A stretch of DNA of 53,483 nt. Origin: an uncultured Clostridia bacterium. GTDB taxonomy: Bacteria > Bacillota > Clostridia > Christensenellales > UBA1242. The notes under the pieces were generated by a model. It did no database searches. It was not told the DNA's origin and saw only the letters and a program-made list of their open reading frames with translations. Location of the stretch: assembly GCA_947589025.1 (NCBI GenBank), contig CANQAY010000002.1, forward strand, positions 74,718 to 128,200, written 5' to 3'. Both the position numbers and the translations under genes were made by a program. Positions 43,476-51,444 of the stretch are shown piece after piece; the first letter of the stretch is position 1, and the number at the start of each line of letters is the position of its first letter.

Positions 43476-45266
43476 TTAGCCCAAATTTGCAAATTGGCTG
43501 TTATAAAGTTCGGCATAAAAGCCGTTTTTTTGTAACAATTGCTTATGATTGCCCTGCTCTACAATGTCGCCATCTTTTAACACCAAAATTAAATCGGCAT
43601 TGCGAATGGTGCTTAAACGGTGCGCAATAATAAACGATGTTCTGCCATTAGTAAGTTTATCCATGGCTTGCTGAATGGTTTGCTCGGTGCGGGTATCCAC
43701 ATTGCTGGTGGCTTCATCCAAAATTAAAAGCGGGCTGTTTTTAATCATGGCGCGGGCAATGGTTAGCTGTTGCTTTTGCCCCTCACTTAGCGAGCCAACA
43801 TCGTTAAGCATTGTGTCATAGCCGTTTGGCAAGGTTTGAACAAAATGGTTAAGCCCCACCGCGTTGCACACTTCGTTTAACTGCTGTGTGCTAATGTTTT
43901 GCTTGTTGTAAATTAAGTTTTCTTTAACCGTGCCAGAAAATAGCCAAGTATCTTGCAAAATCATGTCAAAAAGGTCGTGCACATTTTCACGCGTTAAATC
44001 TTTAATTGAAACATCGTCAATTAAAATATCGCCCGAATCTATTTCATAAAAGCGCATAAGCAAGTTAACAATGGTGGTTTTGCCCGCACCCGTTGGGCCA
44101 ACAATTGCAATTTTTTGGCCGGGAAAAATGCTGGCAGAAAAATTTTTAATAATCAATTTATTTTTGTCATAGCCAAATTTAACATTTTTAAATTCAACTT
44201 TGCCCTTTATGTTGGTTAATTTAGCAGTTTTTTCAGTTTCGCTATCAAGTTCGTCCGCGTCAAGCAATTCAAACACGCGTTTGCCCGCCGCACTGGCTTG
44301 CTGCACGGATGTCATGTTTTGGGCAAGTGTGGTTAACGGCTGGGTGAAAAGTTGGGCATAAATTATAAACGCAGTAAGTGTGCCAAGCGTTACCCCGTGC
44401 CCGCCATTTAGCGCAATTGAAACGCCCACGGCAAAAATAAGCACAAACGAAAGGTTGCCAACAAATGCCATAATTGGTTGCATCATGCTGGAAAGAAATT
44501 GCGCTTTCCAACCAACCGAATATAGGTTTTTGTTGTGGCAAACAAACTTTTCAGTTTCGTTATCCACCGCGTTGTAAGATTTAACCACCTGATAGTTAGA
44601 ATACGCCTCTTCAATGTGGCCGTTAAGGTCGCCAACATAGGTTTGCACCTTGTTAAAATATTTTTGCGAGCACTTTAAAATTATTGCCATAAACATAAAG
44701 CCAAAAAGCGAAACAAAAATTGTTACAAGCGACAAAATCCAGTTAGTTTTAAACATCATAATAACCACGCCAACAAAAAGCACCAAGGCGCTAACCAAAT
44801 TTGCAACCGAGCTGCCAAGCGTTTGTGCAATTGTGTCCACATCGTTGGTTACGCGGCTTAAAATGTCGCCTTTTGTGGTTGTATCGAAATATTTAAGCGG
44901 AAGTTTGTTAATTTTTTTGTCAATATCAGTGCGCAGGCTTTTAGAAGTTTTTTGCGTTACATTTGCCATAACAAATTGCTGAATATAGTTAAACAGCGCA
45001 CCCGCAACATAAATTGTGGCAAGCGTGGCGGCAATGCGCACAAACTCTGCCATATCCACGCCCGAAATTATGCCTTTAATAATTATGTTAATTAAATCGC
45101 TAATTCTTTCTGGTCCAATAATTGTGGTTACGCTGCCCACAATGGCACAAAAAAGGCTTATTATAATTAGCGGCAAATGTGGTTTGCAATATAAAACAAT
45201 TTTCTTTAAACTTGCGGCGTCAAACTTTTCCCGCCCGCCGCGGGCACGCATAAATGGTCCGGGCAT
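43476..45266 (-). CDS. ABC exporter, catalytic half
   Basis: The 596-residue product has six membrane segments and an ATPase domain with Walker A GPTGAGKTTIVN, signature SLSEGQKQQLTIARAM and Walker B LLILDEATSNVD with the catalytic Glu, then AHRLSTI. It starts directly at the stop of the 45267 gene (TAGATG), with AAGGAGGA as ribosome site, so the two are translated together. With the partner it forms a heterodimeric exporter like LmrCD or BmrCD for drugs, lipids or peptides. Confidence 0.94.
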   Translation of the reverse strand: MPGPFMRARGGREKFDAASLKKIVLYCKPHLPLIIISLFCAIVGSVTTIIGPERISDLINIIIKGIISGVDMAEFVRIAATLATIYVAGALFNYIQQFVMANVTQKTSKSLRTDIDKKINKLPLKYFDTTTKGDILSRVTNDVDTIAQTLGSSVANLVSALVLFVGVVIMMFKTNWILSLVTIFVSLFGFMFMAIILKCSQKYFNKVQTYVGDLNGHIEEAYSNYQVVKSYNAVDNETEKFVCHNKNLYSVGWKAQFLSSMMQPIMAFVGNLSFVLIFAVGVSIALNGGHGVTLGTLTAFIIYAQLFTQPLTTLAQNMTSVQQASAAGKRVFELLDADELDSETEKTAKLTNIKGKVEFKNVKFGYDKNKLIIKNFSASIFPGQKIAIVGPTGAGKTTIVNLLMRFYEIDSGDILIDDVSIKDLTRENVHDLFDMILQDTWLFSGTVKENLIYNKQNISTQQLNEVCNAVGLNHFVQTLPNGYDTMLNDVGSLSEGQKQQLTIARAMIKNSPLLILDEATSNVDTRTEQTIQQAMDKLTNGRTSFIIAHRLSTIRNADLILVLKDGDIVEQGNHKQLLQKNGFYAELYNSQFANLG

Positions 45267-47015
45267 CTACAGTTCCTCCTTGTTTAATTGCGATAGCGCA
45301 ATTTCTTTATACACTGGGCAGTTTTTAATAAGCTGGTCATGTTTGCCCATTCCAACAAGTTTGCCCTCGTCCAGCACCAAAATTTTATCGGCGTTTCTAA
45401 TTGTGCCAATGCGCTGGGCAATTATAATTATTGTTTTGTCTTTTAAATTATTTTTAATGTTTTTTCTAACAAGCATGTCGGTTTTATAATCTAGGGCGGA
45501 AAAACTATCGTCAAAAATAATAATTTCCGCATCCTTAAACAGCGCCCGCGCAATGTTTAGCCTTTGCTTTTGCCCGCCCGAAAAATTTGTGCCACCCTGC
45601 GCCACTGGGCTTAAAACACCATCTGCCATGTCAAACACAAAGTTGGCTTCTGCCAATTTTAAGGCGTTAATAATGCGAATATCATCGTCGACAACTTGCT
45701 CGTTGCTGCCAAACACAATGTTATCTTTAATTGTGCCCTTAAATAGGCATGCTTTTTGCGAAATTAACGCAATTTTGTTGTTAAGGTCTTGCTGCCTATA
45801 GTCTTTAACGTTTAGCCCGTCCACCAGCACTTCACCCGCACTAACATCACAAAAACGCGGAATAAGGTCTATTAAAGTGGTTTTGCCCGAGCCAGTTGCA
45901 CCAATAATTGCCACCGTTTCGCCTTTGCTTGCTTTAAATGAAATGTCTTTAATTGCCTCATGTGCGCCGTCAAAATATTTAAAACTAACATTTTTAAATT
46001 CAACTTCGCCCACAATACTGTCATCTGGCTGTTTATCGCCATCAATTATGCTTGGTTTTGTTTGCATAATTTCGTTTATTCGCTTGGCAGAAACCATTGC
46101 CCTAGGCAACAAAATAAACACGGCAATAAGCATAATAAACGCCATAACCGCACGCATTGCAAGTTGGGTAAATTCGTTCATCATGCCAATAAGGTCGGCA
46201 CGCTGCCAAAGTTGGGCGTTGTTAATTAATAGGGCACCAATCCAATATATTGCAAGGGTCAGCCCGTTCATGCACACCGTCATAACCGGCATAAGCAGGC
46301 CCATTGTTCGGGTGGTAAACAACTGATTTTTTGTAAGCGCAATGTTGGCTTTTTCAAATTTTTGCTCTTGAAAACTTTCCGCATTAAACGCGCGCACCAC
46401 TCTCACGCCCGAAACATTTTCACGCATGGCGCCGTTTAGGTTGTCTATAAGCTTTTGTGCCCGCCTTAATTTTGGCAAAACTAACGCCACAATTATGCCA
46501 ACAAAGGCAACAATTATGCCCACTGCCACGGCGGTTGCCACCGTCCACTCTATTGAAGAGGCAGATATTGTGCTTATGCTCCAAATTGCCTGCACGGGCG
46601 CTTTTAACAACATTTGCAGCCCAACCGAAATAAACATTTGCACATGCAAAACATCGTTTGTGGTGCGCGTAAGTAGGCTTGCGGTGGAAAAACTTTTCAT
46701 TTCAGTTGAAGAAAAGCTTGAAATTTTTGCATTCATTTCGTTCCTTAAATTAAAAGCAAACGAATTTGCCAAACGCACACAAAAAAAACTGCAAACAAAC
46801 GAACTTATCATGCTGCCCGTTGCACACAACAACATAAAGCCGCCGTTAACAAACACATCGTGCATGGTTATAACGTTGGTTGCCAACAAACTGGTTAGCG
46901 GCCGGGTGTATTCTAGCATTTTAATTTCTAACCACACTTGCAACACAACAAAAATGGCAATAATTAAAACGGACGCCCAATCCCGCTTGCGCATATATTT
47001 TAAAAGCTTAAACAT
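45267..47015 (-). CDS. ABC exporter, degenerate half
   Basis: The 582-residue partner has six membrane segments, Walker A GATGSGKTTLID and signature NFSGGQKQRLNIARAL, but its Walker B ends in FDDSFSALD, with Asp in place of the catalytic Glu. This is the known pattern of heterodimeric exporters in which one ATP site is slow. The start ATG 47015 is chosen because AGGAG lies six bases upstream; an ATG at 47030 has no such site. Confidence 0.93.
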   Translation of the reverse strand: MFKLLKYMRKRDWASVLIIAIFVVLQVWLEIKMLEYTRPLTSLLATNVITMHDVFVNGGFMLLCATGSMISSFVCSFFCVRLANSFAFNLRNEMNAKISSFSSTEMKSFSTASLLTRTTNDVLHVQMFISVGLQMLLKAPVQAIWSISTISASSIEWTVATAVAVGIIVAFVGIIVALVLPKLRRAQKLIDNLNGAMRENVSGVRVVRAFNAESFQEQKFEKANIALTKNQLFTTRTMGLLMPVMTVCMNGLTLAIYWIGALLINNAQLWQRADLIGMMNEFTQLAMRAVMAFIMLIAVFILLPRAMVSAKRINEIMQTKPSIIDGDKQPDDSIVGEVEFKNVSFKYFDGAHEAIKDISFKASKGETVAIIGATGSGKTTLIDLIPRFCDVSAGEVLVDGLNVKDYRQQDLNNKIALISQKACLFKGTIKDNIVFGSNEQVVDDDIRIINALKLAEANFVFDMADGVLSPVAQGGTNFSGGQKQRLNIARALFKDAEIIIFDDSFSALDYKTDMLVRKNIKNNLKDKTIIIIAQRIGTIRNADKILVLDEGKLVGMGKHDQLIKNCPVYKEIALSQLNKEEL

Positions 47016-47174
47016 AATTTCTCCTAACAAATTTATCTATGCCAATATTTTATTAAAGTTCCGCCAAAATTTAGCTAATTTTAATTAAACAACAAAATTA
47101 TATCACATTTTAAACAAAAAGCAAAAATAAATGCGCAAGCGCAAGCATTTTAATTAAATATTTAATTAGTTGGG

Positions 47175-47203
47175 TTGACAAATAATTTTTAATGCTATAT
47201 AAT
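47175..47203 (+). promoter_or_regulatory. Promoter of tRNA-Leu
   Basis: TTGACA (47175-47180), 17 bases, TATAAT (47198-47203): full consensus. Start is expected near 47210. Confidence 0.88.
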
Positions 47204-47224
47204 ATAAACACAGTTTAAAAACAT

Positions 47225-47311
47225 GCGGCTATGGCGGAATTGGCAGACGCGCAAGACTAAGGATCTTGTGAGGTAACACTCTTGCAGGTTCAAATCCTGT
47301 TAGCCGCACCA
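47225..47311 (+). tRNA. tRNA-Leu with anticodon AAG
   Basis: The acceptor GCGGCTA pairs with TAGCCGC, a long variable arm marks a class II tRNA, and CCA is encoded. The anticodon arm is CAAGA-CTAAGGA-TCTTG, so the anticodon is AAG. To read CUU, CUC and CUA it needs A34 changed to inosine. Bacteria mostly use GAG or TAG here, and A34 is normally found only in tRNA-Arg. Confidence 0.93.
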
Positions 47312-47384
47312 TCGTCGCAGCACGCTATTAAGCTAAATTTTTTGCAAACAAAAAATTGTAAGCCTTTAAGCGGCTGCTCCTCTA

Positions 47385-47610
47385 CTTTTAACGAGCACTA
47401 CGTTAACTCGTTAAAAGTTATTACAAAAACTGCGTTTTTGCTAGTTTGCAAAGTGTTGAAACAAAGCCTAGGTTTGTTCGTTCCTCTTACTGCTGCGAAC
47501 AAATTCTTGTTCTTGCAGTTAGCCCACTGCGCAATAAGTTCTCATGGGGACCCCTTATTTTTGAGCACTTTGTTTACTCGTTAAAAGTTATTACTAAAAC
47601 TGCGTTTTTG
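47385..47610. repeat. Pair of 48-base repeats after tRNA-Leu
   Basis: The gap 47312-47634 (323 bases) holds no gene. Two 48-base copies (47393-47440 and 47563-47610) share GAGCACT..GTT.ACTCG and then 35 bases identical but one. In copy 1 CTTTTAACGAG (47385-47395) pairs perfectly with CTCGTTAAAAG (47407-47417). Between the copies lie GTTCG...CGAAC and AATAAG...CTTATT arms and the palindrome GGGGACCCC. Confidence 0.75.
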
Positions 47611-47634
47611 ATTTTATTGCGTGGCGTGTATTCA

Positions 47635-48660
47635 TTAACTGGCGGGCTTTGCCCGTGATTTTTTTATTTTGTTTGCAATTTTATAAATTAATTTAACCAT
47701 TAGGCGGCGCAAAATGTCAACAGCAACACAAATAACAAACACCCCAATTGTTGCAAATATTAAATATAATGGGAAGTAGGCTTTCGCACTCATTTCAGTT
47801 ATATTAAAAATTTGCTGAAACAAAACAATTCTGGCATGCCTATTATCATGGATGAGATAAACACTAAAAGTTGAGGCGGCAACGAAGTTGATAAATTTAG
47901 ATTGAAAATTTAATTTTTCAAAAAACAAAAATAAACATAACGCAGATAAAACAGCCCAAATATCGTTATTGCTTACATTGCCTTTTATTGAATTAAAAGC
48001 ATAAAACACAAAAAATGCCAATAAATAAAGCCATTTGTTAACTTTGTTTTTATCTTTAATTCTTGCAATAAAAGCACCGATAAAATAATAACAAACAAAC
48101 CAATCAAATGTGCTTAAATAAAAGCTATTATTAAATATTAAAGGAAAAACCACACAAAACAAGCCAAACAAAATGCAAGCATAAAAATGTTGTTTTTCGC
48201 TAATATTTTTAATTATTATGTTTAAAAACGGCGCCAGCAAATATATAAGGCAATAAACGGTAACAAACCAATAGCCATCAAATATTAATGGGAAAAACCC
48301 AGCCATTGCCAAATTAAAATTGCCATTTTGCCCACAAATTAAAGACAATAAATATATTGCAGCACCATAAAATGTAACTAATAATATCAATTTTAACAAT
48401 TTTTTAAAACTAAATTTTTTTGCCTTAGAAAGGAAATATCCGGTAATTAAAACATAAATAACAACTCCCGTTTTGCCGGCCGCCATTGCAATGGCACGCA
48501 TAACAGAATCGAAATTAGAATTTGCGGGGGCAAGCCCACCATGATAAACCAAATGAAAAAACACAATCATAAGCATTGCAACAATTCTTAAAAGTTCAAA
48601 ATTAGATTGCCTTATGTTGGTAAAGTGTACCCCCCCCCCAAGCACTTTTTCATTTTTCAT
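47635..48660 (-). CDS. Acyltransferase 3 family protein with N-terminal G tract
   Basis: The 341-residue product has about ten membrane segments and starts its conserved domain with RQSNFELLRIVAMLMIVFFH, the mark of acyltransferase 3 (OafA/WecH-like) proteins that O-acetylate surface sugars. I choose ATG 48660 because AAAGGTG lies five bases upstream; it is 16 bases past the GNAT stop. Codons 6-9 (LGGGV) contain ten G in a row, before the first catalytic residue, so a gain or loss of one G would stop the protein early. The frame is open (ON) in this sequence. Confidence 0.9.
   Translation of the reverse strand: MKNEKVLGGGVHFTNIRQSNFELLRIVAMLMIVFFHLVYHGGLAPANSNFDSVMRAIAMAAGKTGVVIYVLITGYFLSKAKKFSFKKLLKLILLVTFYGAAIYLLSLICGQNGNFNLAMAGFFPLIFDGYWFVTVYCLIYLLAPFLNIIIKNISEKQHFYACILFGLFCVVFPLIFNNSFYLSTFDWFVCYYFIGAFIARIKDKNKVNKWLYLLAFFVFYAFNSIKGNVSNNDIWAVLSALCLFLFFEKLNFQSKFINFVAASTFSVYLIHDNRHARIVLFQQIFNITEMSAKAYFPLYLIFATIGVFVICVAVDILRRLMVKLIYKIANKIKKSRAKPAS
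48630..48639 (-). repeat. Ten-base G tract (slippage site)
   Basis: Ten C on the plus strand, ten G in the coding strand of the acyltransferase, near codon 8. By far the longest G/C run in this AT-rich window. Confidence 0.9.
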
Positions 48661-48676
48661 GTGTTCACCTTTATAT

Positions 48677-49150
48677 CTATTTTTTATTAAATTTTTCCAA
48701 ATAAACTTCACCATATTGGCAAATTAGTTCACCATTTTTGTGCCTGTACCCCATGTGATAATAAAAAGGAACGGCGTTAAGGCTGGACGGACATTCAATT
48801 CGTTTTGCGCGCGTAAAATATTCATCCTGTTCAAGCGCTTCCATAATTGCCCTGCCATAGCCTTTGCCTTGATAGTCTGGGTCTACATAAATTGAAAACA
48901 AATTTGCCTCATTTTTGTTCCCATAATAATCGCCCCCAATTGCCCCGCAAGCACGAATTTTGTCCCTTTCTTTTAACACATAAAAGTGCAAACTTTTTTG
49001 TTTTTGCGCCAATCTTTCAATTGTTTGATGCGAAATGGTATCTTCAATCCATGCAGTGGGATAATAGCCAACAAAAGATTTTTGCATAACTTTTTTAATC
49101 ATTTTTTGAAGTTCAGGTATGTCCTGCTCTTTCAATAATTCTATTTTCAT
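48677..49150 (-). CDS. GNAT-family N-acetyltransferase
   Basis: The 157-residue product has the acetyl-CoA motif NLFSIYVDPDYQGKGYGRAI (Q/RxxGxG/A as QGKGYG) and a C-terminal FYYHMGYRHK, normal for GNAT. The target cannot be told; many small GNATs acetylate a drug, a protein N-terminus or an amine. A clear start ATG 49150 follows AGGAG-like AAAGGAGTAAT. The acyltransferase gene follows 16 bases later, so they form an operon. Confidence 0.9.
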   Translation of the reverse strand: MKIELLKEQDIPELQKMIKKVMQKSFVGYYPTAWIEDTISHQTIERLAQKQKSLHFYVLKERDKIRACGAIGGDYYGNKNEANLFSIYVDPDYQGKGYGRAIMEALEQDEYFTRAKRIECPSSLNAVPFYYHMGYRHKNGELICQYGEVYLEKFNKK

Positions 49151-49196
49151 ATTACTCCTTTAAAATAATATATCAAAAAACATAAAATTTTCAAAC

Positions 49197-49222
49197 AAAA
49201 AAGTGGCACTTTGCCACTTTTT
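49197..49222. terminator. Bidirectional terminator
   Basis: GTGGCA pairs with TGCCAC, with A6 and T7 outside. It shields the GNAT gene from transcription through the repeat array. Confidence 0.88.
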
Positions 49223-49251
49223 TTATTTTCATTTCCGCTTTCCTTAAGAGC

Positions 49252-49675
49252 TAATTTGATTAAAGTGCTATTGAAAACTTTTCTATTCATTAACCCTATT
49301 TATCATGGGAGCAGGCTTGATTAAAAAAATTTTCTTTAACACCGTTATAAATATCTCGGGGCCCCCGTTAAAAACTTGCTTTTTAATGGGGCGCAGCGAC
49401 TTAGCGCCAGCGTTTAGTGAGCAAAATAGTGTTATTGAAAATTTTACTAACTATAACCTTTTATCCTAAGAGCAGGCTTGATTAATTAAATTTCATTGTG
49501 TTGGTGTTTGTGAGCGGCTTAGCGCCAGCGTTTAGCGAACAAATTTCAACACCTTGACAACTTCCTCTTTCCCTGGGAGCAGGCTTGATTAAAAAAATTT
49601 TCTTTAACACCGTTTTGTAAACGTTTTAGCAATAGCGTTTAGTGAGCAAAATGGTGTTATTGAAAATTTAATTAA
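49252..49675. repeat. Tandem array of long-armed hairpin units
   Basis: GAGCAGGCTTGATTAA recurs at about 49309, 49469 and 49577. Each is followed by an arm with AACACC, a loop with AGCG and CGTTTAGTGAGC or similar, then an opposite arm with GGTGTTATTGAAAAT. In the third unit AACACCGTTTTG pairs with CAAAATGGTGTT and the outer bases continue to pair. The first unit carries a CCCC...GGGG hairpin as an insert (49363-49391); a partial unit starts the array. No gene lies in 49151-49675 (525 bases). Confidence 0.75.
49363..49391. repeat. CCCC...GGGG hairpin, copy 2 (nested)
   Basis: CCCCGTTAAAAA pairs with TTTTTAATGGGG (one G-T pair) around CTTGC. It lies inside the first unit of the tandem array. 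Confidence 0.8.
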
Positions 49676-49936
49676 CTAACCGCGGATGCCCAATTTGGTT
49701 TTAATTGCACGTGCGCGGTTAATATCCACTTTTGTTAAATAATCCAACAATTTTTTGCGTGTGGAAACCATTTTGTTAAGCCCGCGGGTTGAGTGTAAAT
49801 CTTGCTTATTCTTTTTAAGGTGTTCGGTTAAATTTTTAATTCTTTCCGTTAAAAGTGCAATTTGAACTTCAACACTGCCGGTATCGGTTTCATTTTTGCC
49901 GTAGGTTTTAACAATTTCTGCCTTATTAATTTTCAT
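49676..49936 (-). CDS. rpsO: 30S ribosomal protein S15
   Basis: The 86-residue product matches S15: [20 protein letters not shown], then [20 protein letters not shown], which is the rRNA-binding part. It binds the three-way junction of 16S rRNA and is an early assembly protein. AAGGAG precedes ATG 49936. An 80-base leader with two hairpins lies upstream, and the tandem hairpin array follows downstream; pnp, the usual neighbour, is absent. Confidence 0.97.
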   Translation of the reverse strand: MKINKAEIVKTYGKNETDTGSVEVQIALLTERIKNLTEHLKKNKQDLHSTRGLNKMVSTRKKLLDYLTKVDINRARAIKTKLGIRG

Positions 49937-49959
49937 AACTCTCTCCTTTTAATAAAATT

Positions 49960-50045
49960 CGCCTTAAACGGAGTTGGCGTTGGAGTTATCGCCCAACTTT
50001 GTTTAGGTACATTGCATATTTTACACAAAAAATGTAATTTGTCAA
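49960..50045 (-). promoter_or_regulatory. rpsO promoter and structured leader
   Basis: TTGACA (50040-50045) and TAAAAT (50018-50023), 16 bases apart. The leader has two adjacent hairpins, GTTGG/CCAAC (49979-49997) and CGCC/GGCG (49960-49979), just before the ribosome site. S15 represses its own mRNA in many bacteria through such leaders; that it does so here is inference. Confidence 0.6.
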
Positions 50046-50074
50046 GCAGATTTTAAAAATTTTTTGTGAATTGG

Positions 50075-50153
50075 GGGGCTTTAACTTTTGCCGCAAGGCA
50101 AAAGGCAAGGGGCGTGCCGCCCCCTTGTGCGCGCTGCGCGCGCTTAAAGCCCC
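50075..50153. repeat. Cloverleaf element, copy 2
   Basis: The outer stem GGGGCTTTAA (50075-50084) pairs with TTAAAGCCCC (50144-50153). Inside: CTTTTGCC-gcaa-GGCAAAAG (50085-50104), CAAGGGGCG/CGCCCCCTTG (50106-50127, one bulge) and GCGCGC-tgc-GCGCGC (50129-50143). The first loop is a GNRA tetraloop. Order, outer stem and the G/C hairpin match copy 1, while the first hairpin has fully different bases but still pairs. It lies between the divergent rpsO and spoIVB genes. Confidence 0.85.
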
Positions 50154-50223
50154 GCCCCGCATCCTTCCCCCACTGCAATACATAAAAACCCAAAATTTTC
50201 ACACACTAGCAAAAGAGGATTTT

Positions 50224-51444
50224 ATGAAAAAGACATTTTTTGTTTCGTTAGCCATCATATTTGTAATGGTAATATCTGCTTTTTTGCTGCCCAACATTAA
50301 GAAGGTTAGTGCCCTGCCTGATAACATGGTGGTTACCTACAGCGACATTGAAGAGGCAAACAACAGCAAAGAATTTTCCCCGTTAATTAACCTAGAATTG
50401 CCCAAAAACATAGATGTTTCCACCGATGGCGACCTAACCGACACCGTTTTAAAAATAAAATTATTCAACCTTTTTACAATAAAAAAAGTTAACATTCGCC
50501 TGCTTTCTGACACCGACGTTTACGTTGGCGGCGAAACGGTTGGTTTTAACCTTTTTAGTGAGGGCGTAATTTGTGTTGGCAGCAACGCAATTGTAACTGC
50601 CGATGGCGCGCAAGAGCCAATTAAAACCAGCGGCTTAATGGACGGTGACGCAATTTTAAAAATTGAGGATATTGAAATTGAAAATATTCAGGATATTGAC
50701 CGCATAATCAACCTGCCCGCCTTTGCCGGCAAACCGCTAATCCTAACAATAAGGCGCAACGGGGAGGAAATAAAAACCAAAATAACCCCCGCCTTTGACC
50801 TATTAAACCAAAAGTATAAACTAGGCCTTTGGGTGCGCAACAATGCCAGCGGCGTTGGCACACTAACCTATGTTAAGAAAAACGATTTCCGCTTTGGCGC
50901 AGTTGGCCACCCAATTGTGGATAGCAGCCTGGCAGACAATTTTTCGGTTGATAGCGGCAACATATATAAATGCCGCCTGCTTGGAATAAAAAAGGGCGAA
51001 CGCAACAACCCGGGGGAAATCCGCAGCACAATAAACTTAAGCGATGACTCAATCGGCCTGGCAGACACCAACTGCAAATATGGCGTTTATGGCAACATTT
51101 TAAATAAAGGCATTGTGGACGCCGACCGCACAGCAATTTTGGGCGGCAGATTGTCGGTTAAACTTGGGGATGCCAAAATTTATTGTTCACTGGATAACGA
51201 GGGCGTAAAGGCGTATGATATTAAAATTATAAAGGCAAACAAACAAAACACTGCCGATGATAAAAGCATGATAATAAAAATTACGGATAAAGAATTGCTT
51301 GAAAAAACTGGCGGAATAATACAAGGCATGAGCGGCAGCCCAATTGTGCAAAACGGCAAGATAGTCGGCGCAGTAACCCACGTTTTTGTTAACGACCCCA
51401 CCCGTGGCTACGGCGTTTATGTCGACTGGATGATTGACAACTAG
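50224..51444 (+). CDS. spoIVB: SpoIVB peptidase (S55 family)
   Basis: The 406-residue product has a signal anchor (about 4-24), a PDZ domain (about 108-190, with LMDGDAILKI) and an S55 peptidase domain. The expected catalytic set is H229 (AVGHPI), D355 (ITDKEL) and S370 in GMSGSPIV, with spacings like those of Bacillus SpoIVB. That enzyme is made in the forespore and triggers SigK activation. I choose ATG 50224, because AGAGGA lies six bases upstream; the frame back to 50071 only runs through the cloverleaf. GCATC and CATAAAA, 17 bases apart (50159-50187), may form a SigG-type promoter. No spo0A gene, the usual neighbour, is seen. Confidence 0.93.
   Translation: MKKTFFVSLAIIFVMVISAFLLPNIKKVSALPDNMVVTYSDIEEANNSKEFSPLINLELPKNIDVSTDGDLTDTVLKIKLFNLFTIKKVNIRLLSDTDVYVGGETVGFNLFSEGVICVGSNAIVTADGAQEPIKTSGLMDGDAILKIEDIEIENIQDIDRIINLPAFAGKPLILTIRRNGEEIKTKITPAFDLLNQKYKLGLWVRNNASGVGTLTYVKKNDFRFGAVGHPIVDSSLADNFSVDSGNIYKCRLLGIKKGERNNPGEIRSTINLSDDSIGLADTNCKYGVYGNILNKGIVDADRTAILGGRLSVKLGDAKIYCSLDNEGVKAYDIKIIKANKQNTADDKSMIIKITDKELLEKTGGIIQGMSGSPIVQNGKIVGAVTHVFVNDPTRGYGVYVDWMIDN

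Noticed and set aside
47282-47658. Two ORFs starting in or after tRNA-Leu
   Set aside because: They run through the tRNA 3' end and the repeat region, lack ribosome sites and show no protein-like features.
49252-49675. CRISPR array
   Set aside because: Copies are few, unequal in spacing (161 and 107 bases), palindromic over most of their length, and no cas gene is near.
50071-50223. Longer start of spoIVB
   Set aside because: The extra 51 residues are the cloverleaf element in translation. ATG 50224 has a ribosome site and begins a proper signal anchor.
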